Assembly: GCA_022478985.1 (NCBI GenBank)
Contig: JAKSZP010000170.1
Span: forward strand, 1 to 64,000
Reading direction: 5' to 3'
Origin: Massospora cicadina
Taxonomy: Eukaryota > Entomophthoromycota > Entomophthoromycetes > Entomophthorales > Entomophthoraceae
DNA: 64,000 bases
Below the pieces are notes generated by a model. That model searched no databases. It was given only the letters and a program-made list of their open reading frames with translations, and was not told the DNA's origin. Below are positions 33,250 to 45,089 of this stretch, piece after piece (position 1 is the stretch's first letter; each line of letters begins with the position of its first letter). Position numbers and translations under genes: made by a program.

Positions 33250-34645
33250 CAGGTCTTAGCCAGTCAAATGGCCTGCCCTGAGGGCATGGAGTTGATTGAG
33301 CAGTTATCTCACCAGAAGCATAAACACTCCATATATTCACTGAAGGAGGGTCTTATTTATTTTAGATCTTGCGTTTGGGCTTCCCCTTCTTTCCAAAATG
33401 AGGTATTTTGCGCCCATCATGACCCCCCCATGGTTGGTCACCCTGGTTCTAAGAAATGCATCAATTTGATTAAATAGACCTACAATTGGGCAGGTTTGAC
33501 AAAAGAAGTTCCGGGCTGGATCACCGATTGTGTTACTTGTGCCAGGGCCAAGTCAGATAACTCTGGAAAAAATGGCCTCCTGCACCCCTTACAGCAGACG
33601 GAGGGTCCATGGACATTGGTGTCCATGGATTTTATCATTGAGCTCCCCTGTTCTAACAGGTTCACAGTGGTGATGGTAGTGGTGGATCGTTTTATGATAT
33701 TTTCCCTCTTTATCCCCTGCAAACCCATGATTACATCCAAAGAAACTGCCCAACTTTTTGTACGCCTTGTGTTTTTGATGTTTGGTCTCCCCCAGGAGAT
33801 CATCAGCGACTGTGGTTCCCAGTTCAATGCGCAGTTTTGGAGTGAACTCCTATCAATCCTGAAAATATCCCCCTGTCGCTCCACGGCGTATCATCCTCAG
33901 TCTGATGGCCAGACCAAGTGGGTCAATCAAGTTCTTGAACAGTACCTGCTTGCTATGCTACAGCCGCGCAGAATACTTGGGCCAATGATCTCTCCCTTAC
34001 CCAATTTGCGTACAATAATAGAACCCACGCGTCCATGGGGTTTTCCCCTTATGAAGTAACGTTGGGTTATAATCCTTCATTTTTGGTTGGACTGTGCTTG
34101 TGGCCAGAGATTTAAGCTGCCGCAGATCACGCTGCTCATATTATATTGACTCAAGGCTTAGTGCGGGAACACCTCACCAAAGCTATAGATAATTATAAGT
34201 GGTTCGTTGATTGGAAGCATCTTCCAGGTCATGAGTTTATGAAGGGCTCTTACGTTATGCTCAACACCCGTCACTTAAAAACCCAGGCCCCTTTCCACAA
34301 ATTCGCCAGCAAATGTTTGGGACCCCATTTGGTGGAGGAGGTGTTGGGTAATGGAGCGTTACTACTGAAGCTCCCTGCGCATTGGAAGCAGCATCCCGTT
34401 TTCCATTTTTCCCAGCTGTCACCCTTCAAGGGTGCAATTCCCATGGAACTGTAACTGAATATTGTTAATAATGAAGAGGAGGCTGAGGTAGAAGCTATCC
34501 TGGCATCCCGGAAATCCCGTCATTCTTTACAATATCTCATGGCCTGGAAGGAGTATCTGGACTATGAAAACATTTGGGTCAAGGCGCGCAATTGAGTGAA
34601 TTGCATGGACCTGGTTGATGCATTCCATTTATCCCACCCTGAAGC
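33250..34645 (+). pseudogene. G integrase and chromodomain
   Basis: HHCC finger: HHDPPMVGHPGSKKC, then CVTCARAKSD. Core: MDFIIELP, VVVDRFMIF, SDCGSQFNAQFWSELL and AYHPQSDGQTKW, where the catalytic Glu of QTE is Lys. After the GPY-like segment (CLGPHLVEEVLG) a chromodomain lies at about 34475-34645: EVEAILASRKSRHSLQYLMA, WKEYLDYENIWVKARN and MDLVDAFHLSHPE, with one in-frame TGA. The long frame is 33496-34059. Confidence 0.88.
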
Positions 34646-34766
34646 TCCCTGTCCCCCCAAAAGTCGCGACTATTATGGCAATCAAATTACCCAAGGCGCA
34701 CAAGAATGTGGCTCTCATGAAGTTCCCCAGTGGTGGGACCCTTCCCTTAGGAAAAGGAAAGGGGAA

Positions 34767-35641
34767 TGTCCTCTGGGTGTTGACCAGTCCATTTTCCCAT
34801 TTCTGAGTAAGAAGGCACCAAAGAGGATGGATGTACCCCTCATTACTCAGGGCTATCTCGCTCACATAGTAGACAAGCGCTGGGTAACAGCTCTCCCACT
34901 TTAGATCCCATTTCCAGTACCCACACTAACCTCAGCAGAACTGTTATGAGGAATCAGTGAAATCTGCATCGATATTGTCAAAATAAAATTAATTGTAACC
35001 AATTTGAGTGGCAATCTGCCCGATGCTCAGATTTTAAATGGTCAGAAAAGGTATGAAGACTGATCTATTGGCCAGAATGCCTGATGGTTGCGATTTGATT
35101 AACATGACAATCAGAAAAATCTCTCCCTCCCAAATCTGTCAGGCATCACCCCCAATGGGCAGCTTCTTGCTGACAAATTGGGTGTTGCGCCTGATGCAAT
35201 GCCATTGACTGAACAAATGGCTCAGTGACTAAGCATGGGTGGGTTGGGCGTCCCAAATCTGTTCCCAACCAAATGGGCCCACCCCTATGTGGGGTGGCCT
35301 TGGGGGATTCCCGCCGCTCATTGGCCGAAACGCCATTATGCCAACCATCAGAAACGTAGTCAAATCTTGATTCAGGTGTTCGAGGTCAAACTGACAGCAA
35401 CTTGGCCTACCGCCAAATTTTGCAATGATGGTTCCCAAGGAACTGACCCGCCCATTTCCAAACAATTTGCCATTTAGGTCAAATTTGAGGGACCTGATCC
35501 TGGCTTTTTTTTCCTCCAAATTGACTACTATTTAATTAATCACATCAAACTGAGAAAGTTGTTGGTCAATTTTTTTTCTAAATTTCCATTAAAAATTCTT
35601 CCCAAAAATTAGTTTTTACATGTTAAAAATTAAGCCACCTT
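34767..35641 (+). repeat. G 3' LTR, left segment
   Basis: It starts TGTCCTCTGGGTGTTGAC after the purine tract. It is interrupted at 35641 by LINE2. Confidence 0.85.
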
Positions 35642-35720
35642 GGCTTTTCTTTTGTAAAAATCACTTTATTTACCACGATTTGATTCAAATAGCAAATTTG
35701 AATAATCACACACAGGAAAG

Positions 35721-37140
35721 ATGGGCGACTTTAATAACAAAAATAATACAACATGGGTGAGTGTCATGGCAAGCGGTGTGCTTAACGGTGCAACTAAGGG
35801 CAAGAAACGCCCTGGAGGGGGACCAGGAACCCAAGCCATAAAAAAATTGCAAACTCAGACACTGTCTGGGTTTATGGTATTTACTGTAAAGCACACGCAA
35901 TACATGTACATTCAATTCAACCAACCTTTGTCAAAGGTGGAACACAGAATCAGACTCTTCCTTGGGGATGAGTCACCGACCCTGTGGTAGAAAACATGTG
36001 AGGCACAGCCCTCACTTTTCCCTCATGCGGTGTACGTAGCCACCAATGACATGGGCCACAGCTGGATCAATATTGGTTTTGAAACAGCCGATGAAGCCAA
36101 TGCTGCAGCAAAAATCTGCGTGGAAATTGCCCTCCCTGAGGGCAAAAAATTTGTGCGCACCACACGCACCAGATGGAACAAAGCGAAAACTTTGTTCATC
36201 TCCTTTGACTCGCTCCCCACCAACCTTCATCATAAGGTAATTGAGGAGGAGCTCCGCAAAGGTCTTGTGGCCTGCGGAGAAATCCAACAACTCGAATTTC
36301 AGCGATTTCACTTAATGCCAGACCTGTGCATGGGCAAAGCTATTGCTGTAATCAACCCCTTCCCAGAAGTGGAAGAGGATTTATCCAGAATTCCCCGCAC
36401 AGCAGAATTTCACTTCGCAGATGGGGGCCAGTCAGCTGCATTCTGAGTTACACCAGAATGCGCACCACCCATTTGCAACCACTGTGGCTCACTGGGCCAC
36501 AAGGAACATGCATGCCCTGTAAAAGAGGGCTTAATGGTAATTGATTTTTGTGAAGAAGCTATGGATGAAGATAATGAAAACTTCGCCAAAATGACTGATG
36601 GCCACCACCCATTCCGCTGGGGTGAAGATGGACTATACTCTATCGTGGACCCGGTTACAAGTAAACAGCGTAAAGCAGCACAAAAAGCCCGCAAGAGAGC
36701 AGCGGCTGAAGCGGCGGCACACGCGGAATCTGCCATTAACCACGGACAAATTTGGGAGGATATTTTGGATATTCACCAAAACAACCAATCAGAACAATAT
36801 GCCCAGGTCAAAAATTTTCACAGTTACCAGACTGAGCCACAAAGCGTCATCAGTCATTCACATACTGAGGAACAATGCAACTGCAATTTGGGTGAAAATG
36901 CGGTGCACAATGCAACAAAGTTGAACCTCAAAAATATAAAATCCAATCAACAACCTGCATCAAATCAACGTGAGACCTGTGCAGGAAAAGTTGACGCAAA
37001 TGCAAAAACTGCAATTCCCTTGAATCAATGGGTCAGATCAAAGGAACCAACAATGGCAGTGATAGAGTTGGAGTACAGATGCAGAGCATGGCCAAAATGA
37101 GACGCGGTGGGATAGGACCAGAGGGTCCTCCCAACCCGCT
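35721..37140 (+). pseudogene. LINE2 ORF1 (RNA-binding protein with CCHC knuckle)
   Basis: MGDFNNKNNTTW starts at 35721 and runs open to 35990. After a stop (35989) and a frame change the RRM-like region is open over 36030-36446 (INIGFETADEANAAAKICVE, KTLFISFDSLPTNLHHKVI). A TGA at 36446 replaces the CAA of LINE1. The knuckle CNHCGSLGHKEHACP is intact. A lysine/alanine-rich helix (KQRKAAQKARKRAAAEAA) follows, and the frame ends near 37100-37140. The protein would coat LINE RNA and chaperone target-primed synthesis. Only three or four lesions are visible. Confidence 0.82.
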
Positions 37141-37151
37141 CCTGAGGCGCC

Positions 37152-40100
37152 GTGGGCACCTCAGTGTCAATAGGGACGTTAAACATTGCAGGAGCCAGGG
37201 CTCATACGTCCCAAGCCAGAAAGCTAGAATTCCTGCGAAAACCTCTTGTAGACATCTTGGCCATCCAAGAAACCCACTGCCTACAAGGGGAAGAAGAATC
37301 CTGGTCAACCAGGGTTGCACCATCACAATCAGTATGGACATCTCACTGTGGGGTGATAGTCCAAAACAATAAAAAATTTAAAATTACAAATTCATCATCA
37401 CACTTGCACAGTAAAGTCCTGGTAGCAACAATCGCATGCCAAGAGGAAACAATTTCGTTAGCATGTATCTATGCACCGTGCACTGCAACTGAGAGAAAAC
37501 AATTTTCTAAAAAAAATTTCTACTCTCACCCTTCCACTAGATATCATCATGTTAGGCGATTTCAACTGCTGGGATAACCCCAATACAGATTTATGGCCTA
37601 ATCCCAGGGAATACCCACCTGGACACATTGAATATCGCACAATGAAGGCATCTCTTGGATTACAGGGTGCTCTTCCCCCTAATTCACCAATCCTTCCCCA
37701 CATGACAAGACCCAACATATGCAAGGGACTGCTCATATTGATGAGTCGTATTGACCACATCCTCATCCCACAATCCCACCACTCAAGAATCTCCAAATTT
37801 ACAACAAAAAAGATCAATTTTTATGATCACCAATTAGTTATGGTGCAGTTAGCACCAACCCAATCCCACACACAGGTGTCGCCTTGGAGAAAGCTTCACC
37901 CAGAAAATATAAAATTACCCAAGATATCTGACTGGGTTGAAAACAAGGCTACAAACCCAGAATTCACAGCCTCATTCACTTCAGATCCCATTAGAACATG
38001 GGAAAATTTCAAGAAAGATTTAATCAACAAAACCCAACATATTGCATCATGCAAATACACCGCAGACAAAGCCACAATCAAGCGTACCTTGGCAGAACTA
38101 GACCACCTGGAAATAAATACTCCGAGATCTGGCTATAGCCCTAATTGGGGACGCAAATGGGCAGAAATTTCAGCCCGATTTAACAATCTCATCTTCAAAC
38201 ACCAACACAGAATCAAAGTATCAAACAAAGGTAAGTTCATAAAGGAAGGCAAAACCTGTTTGACATACTTTTTCCACCAATTCCACTCCCGTGGAAACCA
38301 GCCCGCGTGCACACAGGTCTGCAAGACCAACGGCACTGTGGCAACTGACCCTGAGGAGGTCAAGGCAGAAGTACACCGCTATTACACCGAATTATATCGC
38401 GTTATGCCAACAGATCCACAAAAAATTAAAGAATTTATTCAAACAGCCATGATACAAAGTACATCACCAAATTAGAATATACTATCCCTTATTAGATTGG
38501 AGGAGCTTTGGGAAACAATTCGCGGTGCACCACGTAGGAAATGCCCAGGGCTTGATGGGATACCCTACGAATTTACAAAAATATTTTCAACAAATTGCCC
38601 TCCTATTGGCATCAATGAACCAGAGTTTGTTAAAAACATGCCTATTACCAGGAGGCCATGAATCCTACGTTATAACCTTGTATAAAAAGGGTGACATATT
38701 GGACCTGGCCAACTGGCGCCCAATTGCACTCTCCAACACTGACACAAAAATTCTAACAAAAATTCTAGCAGCTAGATTAGGCGTAATTGCATCTGACGTC
38801 CTATCACCCAACCAGTTTGAGTTTATACCAGGGCGTTCAATCTGGAACAACATTCACCCTGTTGAAAACATTTGCCAATCCAAAGCAACTGGTGCCCTGG
38901 TCTTCTTGGATAAGGAAAAGGCGTATGACCGTGTTAGCTGGCCATACCTAAAAGAATGTCTACATGCCTTCAAACTCAAACCAAGATTTATAAGATGGGC
39001 GATGCTCCTAACAGAATCTGCAACCTAGGGTGTATGCGGCCCTGGATTCCTAAAAAACAATACCAAACCACACAGAGGGCTCAAACAAGAGGATCCTCTC
39101 AGCCCACTGCTATACAATTTCAGCTTTGACCCGCTCCTCCGAGTAACTGACTCACGTCTCATGGGGATAACCGCACAAGGACAACCAACAGTCAAGATAC
39201 TGGCCTTTGCAGATGACTGCGTAGCAGGTATGGCAAACAATGAAGATGCCCAACAGCTGGAACACACTCCAGAGGAATACTCCAAGGTGAGCAATGCATT
39301 GCTCAACAAAAGGAAGACAGAAATCATCCTCTTAGGCAAATACACAAACAATTGGGCCACAACATCAGAACCTCACACCAACACTCGAAGAAAAAACCCA
39401 ATTATTTTACCCTTTGCAACACCTCCCACCACCACTCCTGTCCGACACCTTGGAATCTGGCTAGAATCAGGGGGATATGCTAATGAGACAATGGAAAGTA
39501 ACCTGTTACAACGGGTATCCAAACGCGTAGCCTCCCTCAAGGGGAGAGCCCCAGGACTAACAGGACGAGTTACAGTTGCTAACTCGCTCATCCTCTTAAT
39601 ACTGTGGTACCAGGCCCATGCGATAGCCTTCTCACCTACCTTTATAACCTCAATTCGCGCGCTTATCTAGGGCTGGCTGTGGCCTGGCTCTCACCCTCCT
39701 ATACGGATGGAAACACTATTTGGTCCACGCTCAAGCGAGGCATGGGACTAATAGATTTTGAGAGCCATGCCAATCACATCCTAGGTACCTGGATAAAGGA
39801 AGTCCTTGCCCCAGACCTCCCACAACGACATTGGTCCAGAGCAGCAAGGACTAACTTTTCACAGGCGCTCAAATTAACCAACCCACATAGGTCACCCAGA
39901 CTACTTTCATACCTTGCCAAGCACCCTACTGCAATGGGTCCGCATGGAACCTCCCCTCATTTCAAACATATCCTCCAAACTATCCGCCGTATGGGATGGA
40001 CCATAGAGAACACAGGTATTATACAGAGAAGGGGACGACCCAGCCCCCAATTCAAATTAAGAAACCCAGAAAACCACCCCCAGAGGGATATGCTCGCAAC

Positions 40101-40764
40101 AACCTCAAACATAGCTAGGATAGAATACCTAGATATGTTGGACATTCCCTATGATTTAACCACACAGAAAGCAATGTGGAAAATGACACACCACCCACTC
40201 CTACAGCCAAGGATAAGAGCAAACGCCTGGCGCTGTTTGAGAGGGACCTATAGGACAGCGGACTGCTTCAACTCCCTCCACAAAACATGTGCAGTATGTG
40301 GAAGGGAGATCTCCCTACATCACCGCCTAGAAACTTGCCCCCCAACCAAAGCTATATGCAGGAAGTCGCACGCCTGCTCAATATTCAAAACAAACAGGAA
40401 TTCTCGATATCAAAAAGTATCTTCGCGCTCCAGATTAACTCACCAAACCATCTACCCTCCGCTCCATAATAATACCCATTACAATGTAGACAATACACAC
40501 AATTGCATTAGATGCGTTCAAGGGCACGGTCCCAAACATTAATGGGATTATTAAAAGATTCCATGGTCACTTACTAGAGCACTTCCAAGCCTGGCTCTAT
40601 GGATATATGAGACCAAGACAAAAAGCGCTCATAGAATCATGGTTCCCACTCTGGTTCCTCCACACAGACCCTTTCCTTCACATCTGCTCCATAGCAGGGG
40701 AAACCCCCTCAGAGTAGTGCACCAACTCCCCCATACCTGGCTGTCCCGCTGGCAACAGGGGTAA
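37152..40764 (+). pseudogene. LINE2 ORF2 (APE endonuclease, reverse transcriptase, zinc finger)
   Basis: MGTSVSIGTLNIAGARAH begins the endonuclease, which also keeps DILAIQETHCLQG, ACIYAPCTATERK, MLGDFNCWDNPNTD, RIDHILIP and YDHQLVMVQL. RT: CPGLDGIPYEF, NWRPIALSNTD, EFIPGRSIWNNI, LVFLDKEKAYDRVSW, LKQEDPLSPLLYNFSFDP (QGDP changed to QEDP), and an intact AFADDCVAG at about 39210. The finger CAVCGREISLHHRLETC lies near 40290. Lesions: stops at 38473, 39027 and 39668 and frameshifts near 37505, 38572 and 40365. The frame ends with TAA at 40762, in the same place as LINE1. Confidence 0.9.
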
Positions 40765-40829
40765 CTTGAGTACCCTGGGGTGCCCAATTTTATATTTGTT
40801 AGTTATTCTCTTAGTTTCACATATATTTG

Positions 40830-40873
40830 GTAATGTCTGTCCCCTGGTTGGCCTACCTCGTTTAAATAAAAAG
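40830..40873 (+). repeat. Shared LINE/SINE 3' tail, LINE2 copy
   Basis: GTAATGTCTGTCCCCTGG, then GCCTACCTCGTTTAAATAAAAAG, ending at the TSD. Confidence 0.8.
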
Positions 40874-40885
40874 TTAAGCCACCTT

Positions 40886-41112
40886 ATCTGCCGATGTTCT
40901 CATACCCCTTGGGTTAATGGCTGTGTGCATCTGGTACTTTATTCTGTGCCTATATGAGATTCTGGCTCACCAGCAGATATTGGTGGAACTCTTTTCCGGT
41001 TCCATATTTGTCATATCAGCAGCAGTGCCTCAGGCATTCTGGTTTGCTATTCAGATGCTCTGGCATCTAGGCTGGCAGACCAGTTTAATTCTTAATTGCT
41101 GTTCGCCTGACA
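40886..41112 (+). repeat. G 3' LTR, right segment
   Basis: This continues the LTR after LINE2, matching 30842-31069 and ending GCCTGACA. Confidence 0.85.
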
Positions 41113-42823
41113 GAAAAAGAGCTAAAAAATTAAATCGTAAACTTTTATACTTTTTTTGGCATCTTTTTATACTTATTTTTTAAGTAATTTATACCTCTGC
41201 ACTTCCAATTTCTACCTCTTTAAAAAATGGTCACAAAATTGCTATCAGATTTATCACCTGACGCTCTAAAAACCCCACATAGCCATTTTGCAGATTTCTC
41301 AATTCTTACCCCATGGACTATTAAAAAACCCTTAATGTACCCCCTTATTTGGGATTATCTGCAAACTTATGGTGAAAAATTGTAATTTCATCCAACTTAG
41401 TAACTGTGGATAATTTCATCAATAGGTTATGTAAGGAAGTACTTTGATGAGAGAATTAAGATTCCAACATAACCAAGATTGTGTGTTAAAGAAAAGCAAG
41501 TAAAAGCGGTAACTGGGATAGCTAGATTATTAAGTGATTGGTTAGTGTCATGTCAGATTGGGAATCCTGGGTTAATCATGACTAAGGTTCAAGCGACAAC
41601 TCAGATTTTTTTGTTTGATCAGTCATGTCAGTGGTCAGTTTTCAGTATTCTCAAGAGGGCATTTGGCCCCAAATAAGGGTATCAGCGTGGCAGGGATAGA
41701 TCTGATATAAGCATCAAGAAAAAGTATAAAAAAGTCTTTTTGATAGTTTATTGAAATTTTGAGTGGGATTTATACCTAATATTAAGAAAATTAACAAAGG
41801 AAAAGAGAATTTAGGGGCCTCAAAGAAAAAGCAGATGAAGATGAATAAGTGGCGATAGGGATAAGATAAGGGGATATCCACTGATGGATTGGCAGTGTTG
41901 GTTTTAGCGTAAGTCTCTTTTTATTCATTTTCATGATGATTTTCCTTGAGTTGAATTTGGGGGTCATGGAAAGTTAAGACTAAGTTATCCATGATAAAAT
42001 TGTGATCCTGTGGAGTTTCTTTGGCAGTTGTTCTAGTTGGGTCAGTTGAAATCATATTATAATGGGAGAATAAAGTTAAGTGGATTGGTAACTCAAAACA
42101 GAGATCCATAAAGGGTGTGTCAGAGTTAATTTTTTGAAAACTCAGTGGGAGGGACAGGTGGCAGATGTGGGTTTCAAATCTTCAGTCATTCTTAGTTGGT
42201 AGCATCCAAGGGAGAAATTGTCAGTGGAGGGTACTTAAGCTCCCACTAGGATACTTAGGGAGTTAGAAGTTGGAGGCTATGGGTAAGAGTTTTTCTCAGG
42301 CATCACAACTACTGGTAAAGTCTATAGCAGCTAAGAGGTGTGACGCAGCCCATTAGCCAGTTTTTGGTCTCAACTAAGTTTTATGAACTAAAGGTAATTG
42401 GTAGGGGCGTCAAGTGATTAAGGTAATGTTGTTGATGTCAAGGTAGCGTTGGTCAAGGTTCAGTAAAGTGGCAAAATATTTGTCTTGTTCAACCTCATCT
42501 TTCAAACAATGTCCTAATTGGAGTAACTCCCCATTATCAGGACCTTTTTATATGCTCAGAATCTCAGTTTTGCTGGAAAAACTTAAGCGAAGAGATAAGA
42601 AATAAGTTGATCAGGAGGTTGATCTGGGGATGAGACTATGGGTGTATCTGATAGGCAATATTTTCATCCTTGGTCAGTTTATATATAACATTGTCATTTT
42701 CAAAGTAGACAATGATTACAATTTTTGAGGACTTGATGAGATAGTAACATTTGGAGAAATTGTTATCAAAAACAACGGCATATATTTATTGTACTTTTTC
42801 AGCGATATCAAAGGGTAAATTGA

Positions 42824-43012
42824 ACACCTGACTACAACAGGGCTGTTGAAACCGCTGACCATTGCGAAGACAATAACATTATGGAGGATATAGTCATAGC
42901 CAATATTGAGAAGGAACTTTTAGTAACAATGTTGGCAGATGATCATGAATCTAAGATGATAATAGAGGCATATCCAAAAAGGATCCTTGAGGCTGAGGCG
43001 CTCCTTAGTTGA
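42824..43012 (+). other. Short acidic open frame of unknown identity
   Basis: 62 codons are open between TGA stops with no upstream ATG near the start. The composition is acidic and helix-prone (MEDIVIANIEKELLVTMLAD, then SKMIIEAYPKRILEAEALLS). No family is recognised. It could be a remnant exon, a decayed element frame or chance. Confidence 0.25.
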
Positions 43013-43239
43013 TAAAAAGAGCTTTGGGCTTAAGATTAACATTACAGAGTCACATAAGGCCAATGGTTTGGTGTAAGTAGTGATGTAAGGCAGGGATCAA
43101 CTTGCATAAATTTCTGAGAGATACAAGAAAAGAAAACTTTTTTAAAATTTTAGTGGCGGAAATTCCTTGGATTGATAGGGGTAACTGGTTGAGCTGGGTG
43201 TAAGTTTTGGAGAGCACCCTCATTCATTGATCATGAGTT

Positions 43240-43400
43240 ACTCCCATTCCGCACTAAAAAGGGGCCAGGAAGGCGGCCATCCCCCTCATAACTCAGAATG
43301 ATTTGTCCCATGCGGTAGATGAGAAGTGGGTGACAGCGTATCCCCTCAAGGTTGCCCCCTTTCCCCCTATATTACCACGCAAGAGCTGTCCAGCAGATCA
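43240..43400 (+). repeat. Relic similar to G LTR
   Basis: The sequence CCCCTCATAACTCAGAATGA... through TGGGTGACAGC parallels 34830-34905 and 30035-30100 of G's LTRs. Translated, both give PLITQ...VD..WVTA.PL, so similarity is visible at protein level even though the DNA has diverged. Confidence 0.5.
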
Positions 43401-44442
43401 GGGTGTGTGCATGGAGTGACGGCAGAGAGGGCGCCACTAGAGAGGAAGTGGTGAGCATCCATCCCCAGTGGCAATTTTGGGTTCTGTCAAAAAGGCAGAG
43501 AGAGGAAAGTACCTATCCTAGAAACAATTTTGGGCTCCGCCAAAAAAGGAAATTCAGATACATTGGGGGGCCCAACTCTCATGAGGTTTGTTGTTATCAA
43601 TGTGTTCTACCATGTATCTCTTGTTAAATTTAGGCCAGGGAGCCCAAAGCTCAAGGGTAGTGGATAATACCTTTTGTGCTTATGGTTGGTTTAAAAAGTA
43701 TTATAACAGATAAGAAGTTCTGGTTAGACAAACCAAAATAAATAGTAACAATTTTTAGCTTAAAAACGGTAAAAAGAAGAAAGTAAAGTTTACTAGTTTA
43801 GTTTGTACAATATAAGGGAAAGTCAGCCAAGTGTCTCGCCCAATCTTTATGCATACTAAGCCAAGATCTATTTAATGTTTCCTAATTGGAATTCTCTCAC
43901 CGCATAGATCAGTTTTGTACCCTGATAATAGGTGGGTTTGGGTGATTAATAGATGACCACATTAGTTGGGGAATGCCCCCAATGTAGCAAGGTGATGATT
44001 TTCTTCATGGATTATCCCCTATAGTTTTGACGGTTTGGGTTTGATTCCTACCATCTACCTCATTCAAATCTTGGATTTGGGCAGGAGTCCCAATAGGGTT
44101 GAAGGTAATAAATCCAATCAATATACAATGGGACTGGCCTTGTGTGAGCTGACTTTGTGTGCAACCAGTGACCTGCCTTATGAAGTGTTGCTGACCCACC
44201 AAAAAGAATCATGATGGGAGGGAAAATCTGGTGGCAAAATTAAGTGAAGTTTTATGGCCTTCGTAAATCAATTTACATTTGATTAGTTAGTAAATCTCAT
44301 TTCGCCAATATTTAGTTAGATCACAATACCTTCATTCATAAATTCCCAGTTATTTCCCAAGCCCCATGGTACTTGAGACAACCATCTCTCATCAGTACAG
44401 TTTTCAGTGGATTCTCAAAATTTTTTTACAATAAACAAACCC

Positions 44443-44797
44443 TGTTGAGATTCTGATATGACTGGATGATAAGCCCCAAACAGCTATGATGGATTGGCTA
44501 AAATCCACTGACAACAATTTACTAGTTTTATAATATTAGAGTGCCTTGGGATAAGGCGATATTGGGTCAAAAATGATATTTATTAGATCGCCTCCAAATA
44601 AGGTGATATCAAGTCATGACAATTATCTATGAGATTGCCTTGAACTAAGGCGATAGTGAAGTTAAAATTAATAGACCCTGTCAATATTCTGATATAACTG
44701 GACAATAATCCCTAGATAGCCACGGCTGATTAGCTAAATTCCGCTGACCATGATTTAAAATGTATGAATATTTGAGCGCCTTGGAATAAGGTAATAT
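44443..44797 (+). repeat. Two J-type LTR 5' ends in tandem
   Basis: TGTTGAGATTCTGATATGAC at 44443 and TGTCAATATTCTGATATAAC at 44679 both match the start of J's LTR (63038), each followed by ACTGGA(T/C)(G/A)ATAA. They lie 236 bp apart, so the first copy is cut before the second. Four GCCTT(N5)AAGG(C/T) hairpins occur between 44550 and 44792. Confidence 0.5.
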
Positions 44798-45089
44798 CTT
44801 TTTTTAGCACTAGTTGGTCTCAACCTAAGGGGGATACACTGATCTTTATTTAATCACGCCTGATCTCCTAAGAGCTTGAGGCAAAGGCAGGGGAAAGAGG
44901 AGGTGTCAAGAAAGAGTGGAGGAAAGTTTTTCCAGAGACAGGTGTACGCTCAAACTGACTGATTAGCACATGGCGACATGGTAATTACTCTCAGGGCCAT
45001 CTCATAATGAACCTGAAAGTGGGTGATCATATGAGGCAGCGTCCACAGGGTGGAGTCAAAAGCGGCGCGAATATGAATTATAAATAGTC

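Larger units (their letters stand above)
35642..40873 (+). mobile_element. LINE2, full-length non-LTR retrotransposon in G's 3' LTR
   Basis: About 5.23 kb. TTAAGCCACCTT occurs at 35630-35641 and 40874-40885. The undisturbed LTR (30830-30841) has it once, which proves the TSD and gives an empty-site reference. ORF order and tail match LINE1. LINE2 is the better preserved of the two. Confidence 0.92.
29966..41112 (+). mobile_element. Chromovirus G, with LINE2 in its 3' LTR
   Basis: LTRs are 29966-31069 and 34767-41112 (the latter split by LINE2). The 3' LTR follows a purine tract, AGGAAAAGGAAAGGGGAA. The internal region has protease, RT, RNase H, integrase and chromodomain, but only about 300 bp where gag should be. 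Flanking pentamers are GGGAA and GAAAA, at best a decayed TSD. The 5' LTR start has changed from TG to CG. It lies directly beside X1. Confidence 0.85.
41113..44442. other. Unassigned AT-rich region with short ORF relics
   Basis: No LTR, RT or integrase motif could be placed here. Short open stretches occur on both strands (minus 41921-42170, plus 42824-43012, minus around 43120-43250), none with a recognised domain. Two copies of CAATTTTGGG followed by a CAAAAA(G)G block lie about 52 bp apart at 43471 and 43523. A relic resembling G's LTR occupies 43240-43400. The rest could be old transposon sequence or genuine intergenic DNA. Confidence 0.4.

Noticed and set aside
43352..43627. 91-codon plus-strand frame
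   Set aside because: It overlaps the G-LTR-like relic and a 52-bp duplication in a different frame. No domain is visible.
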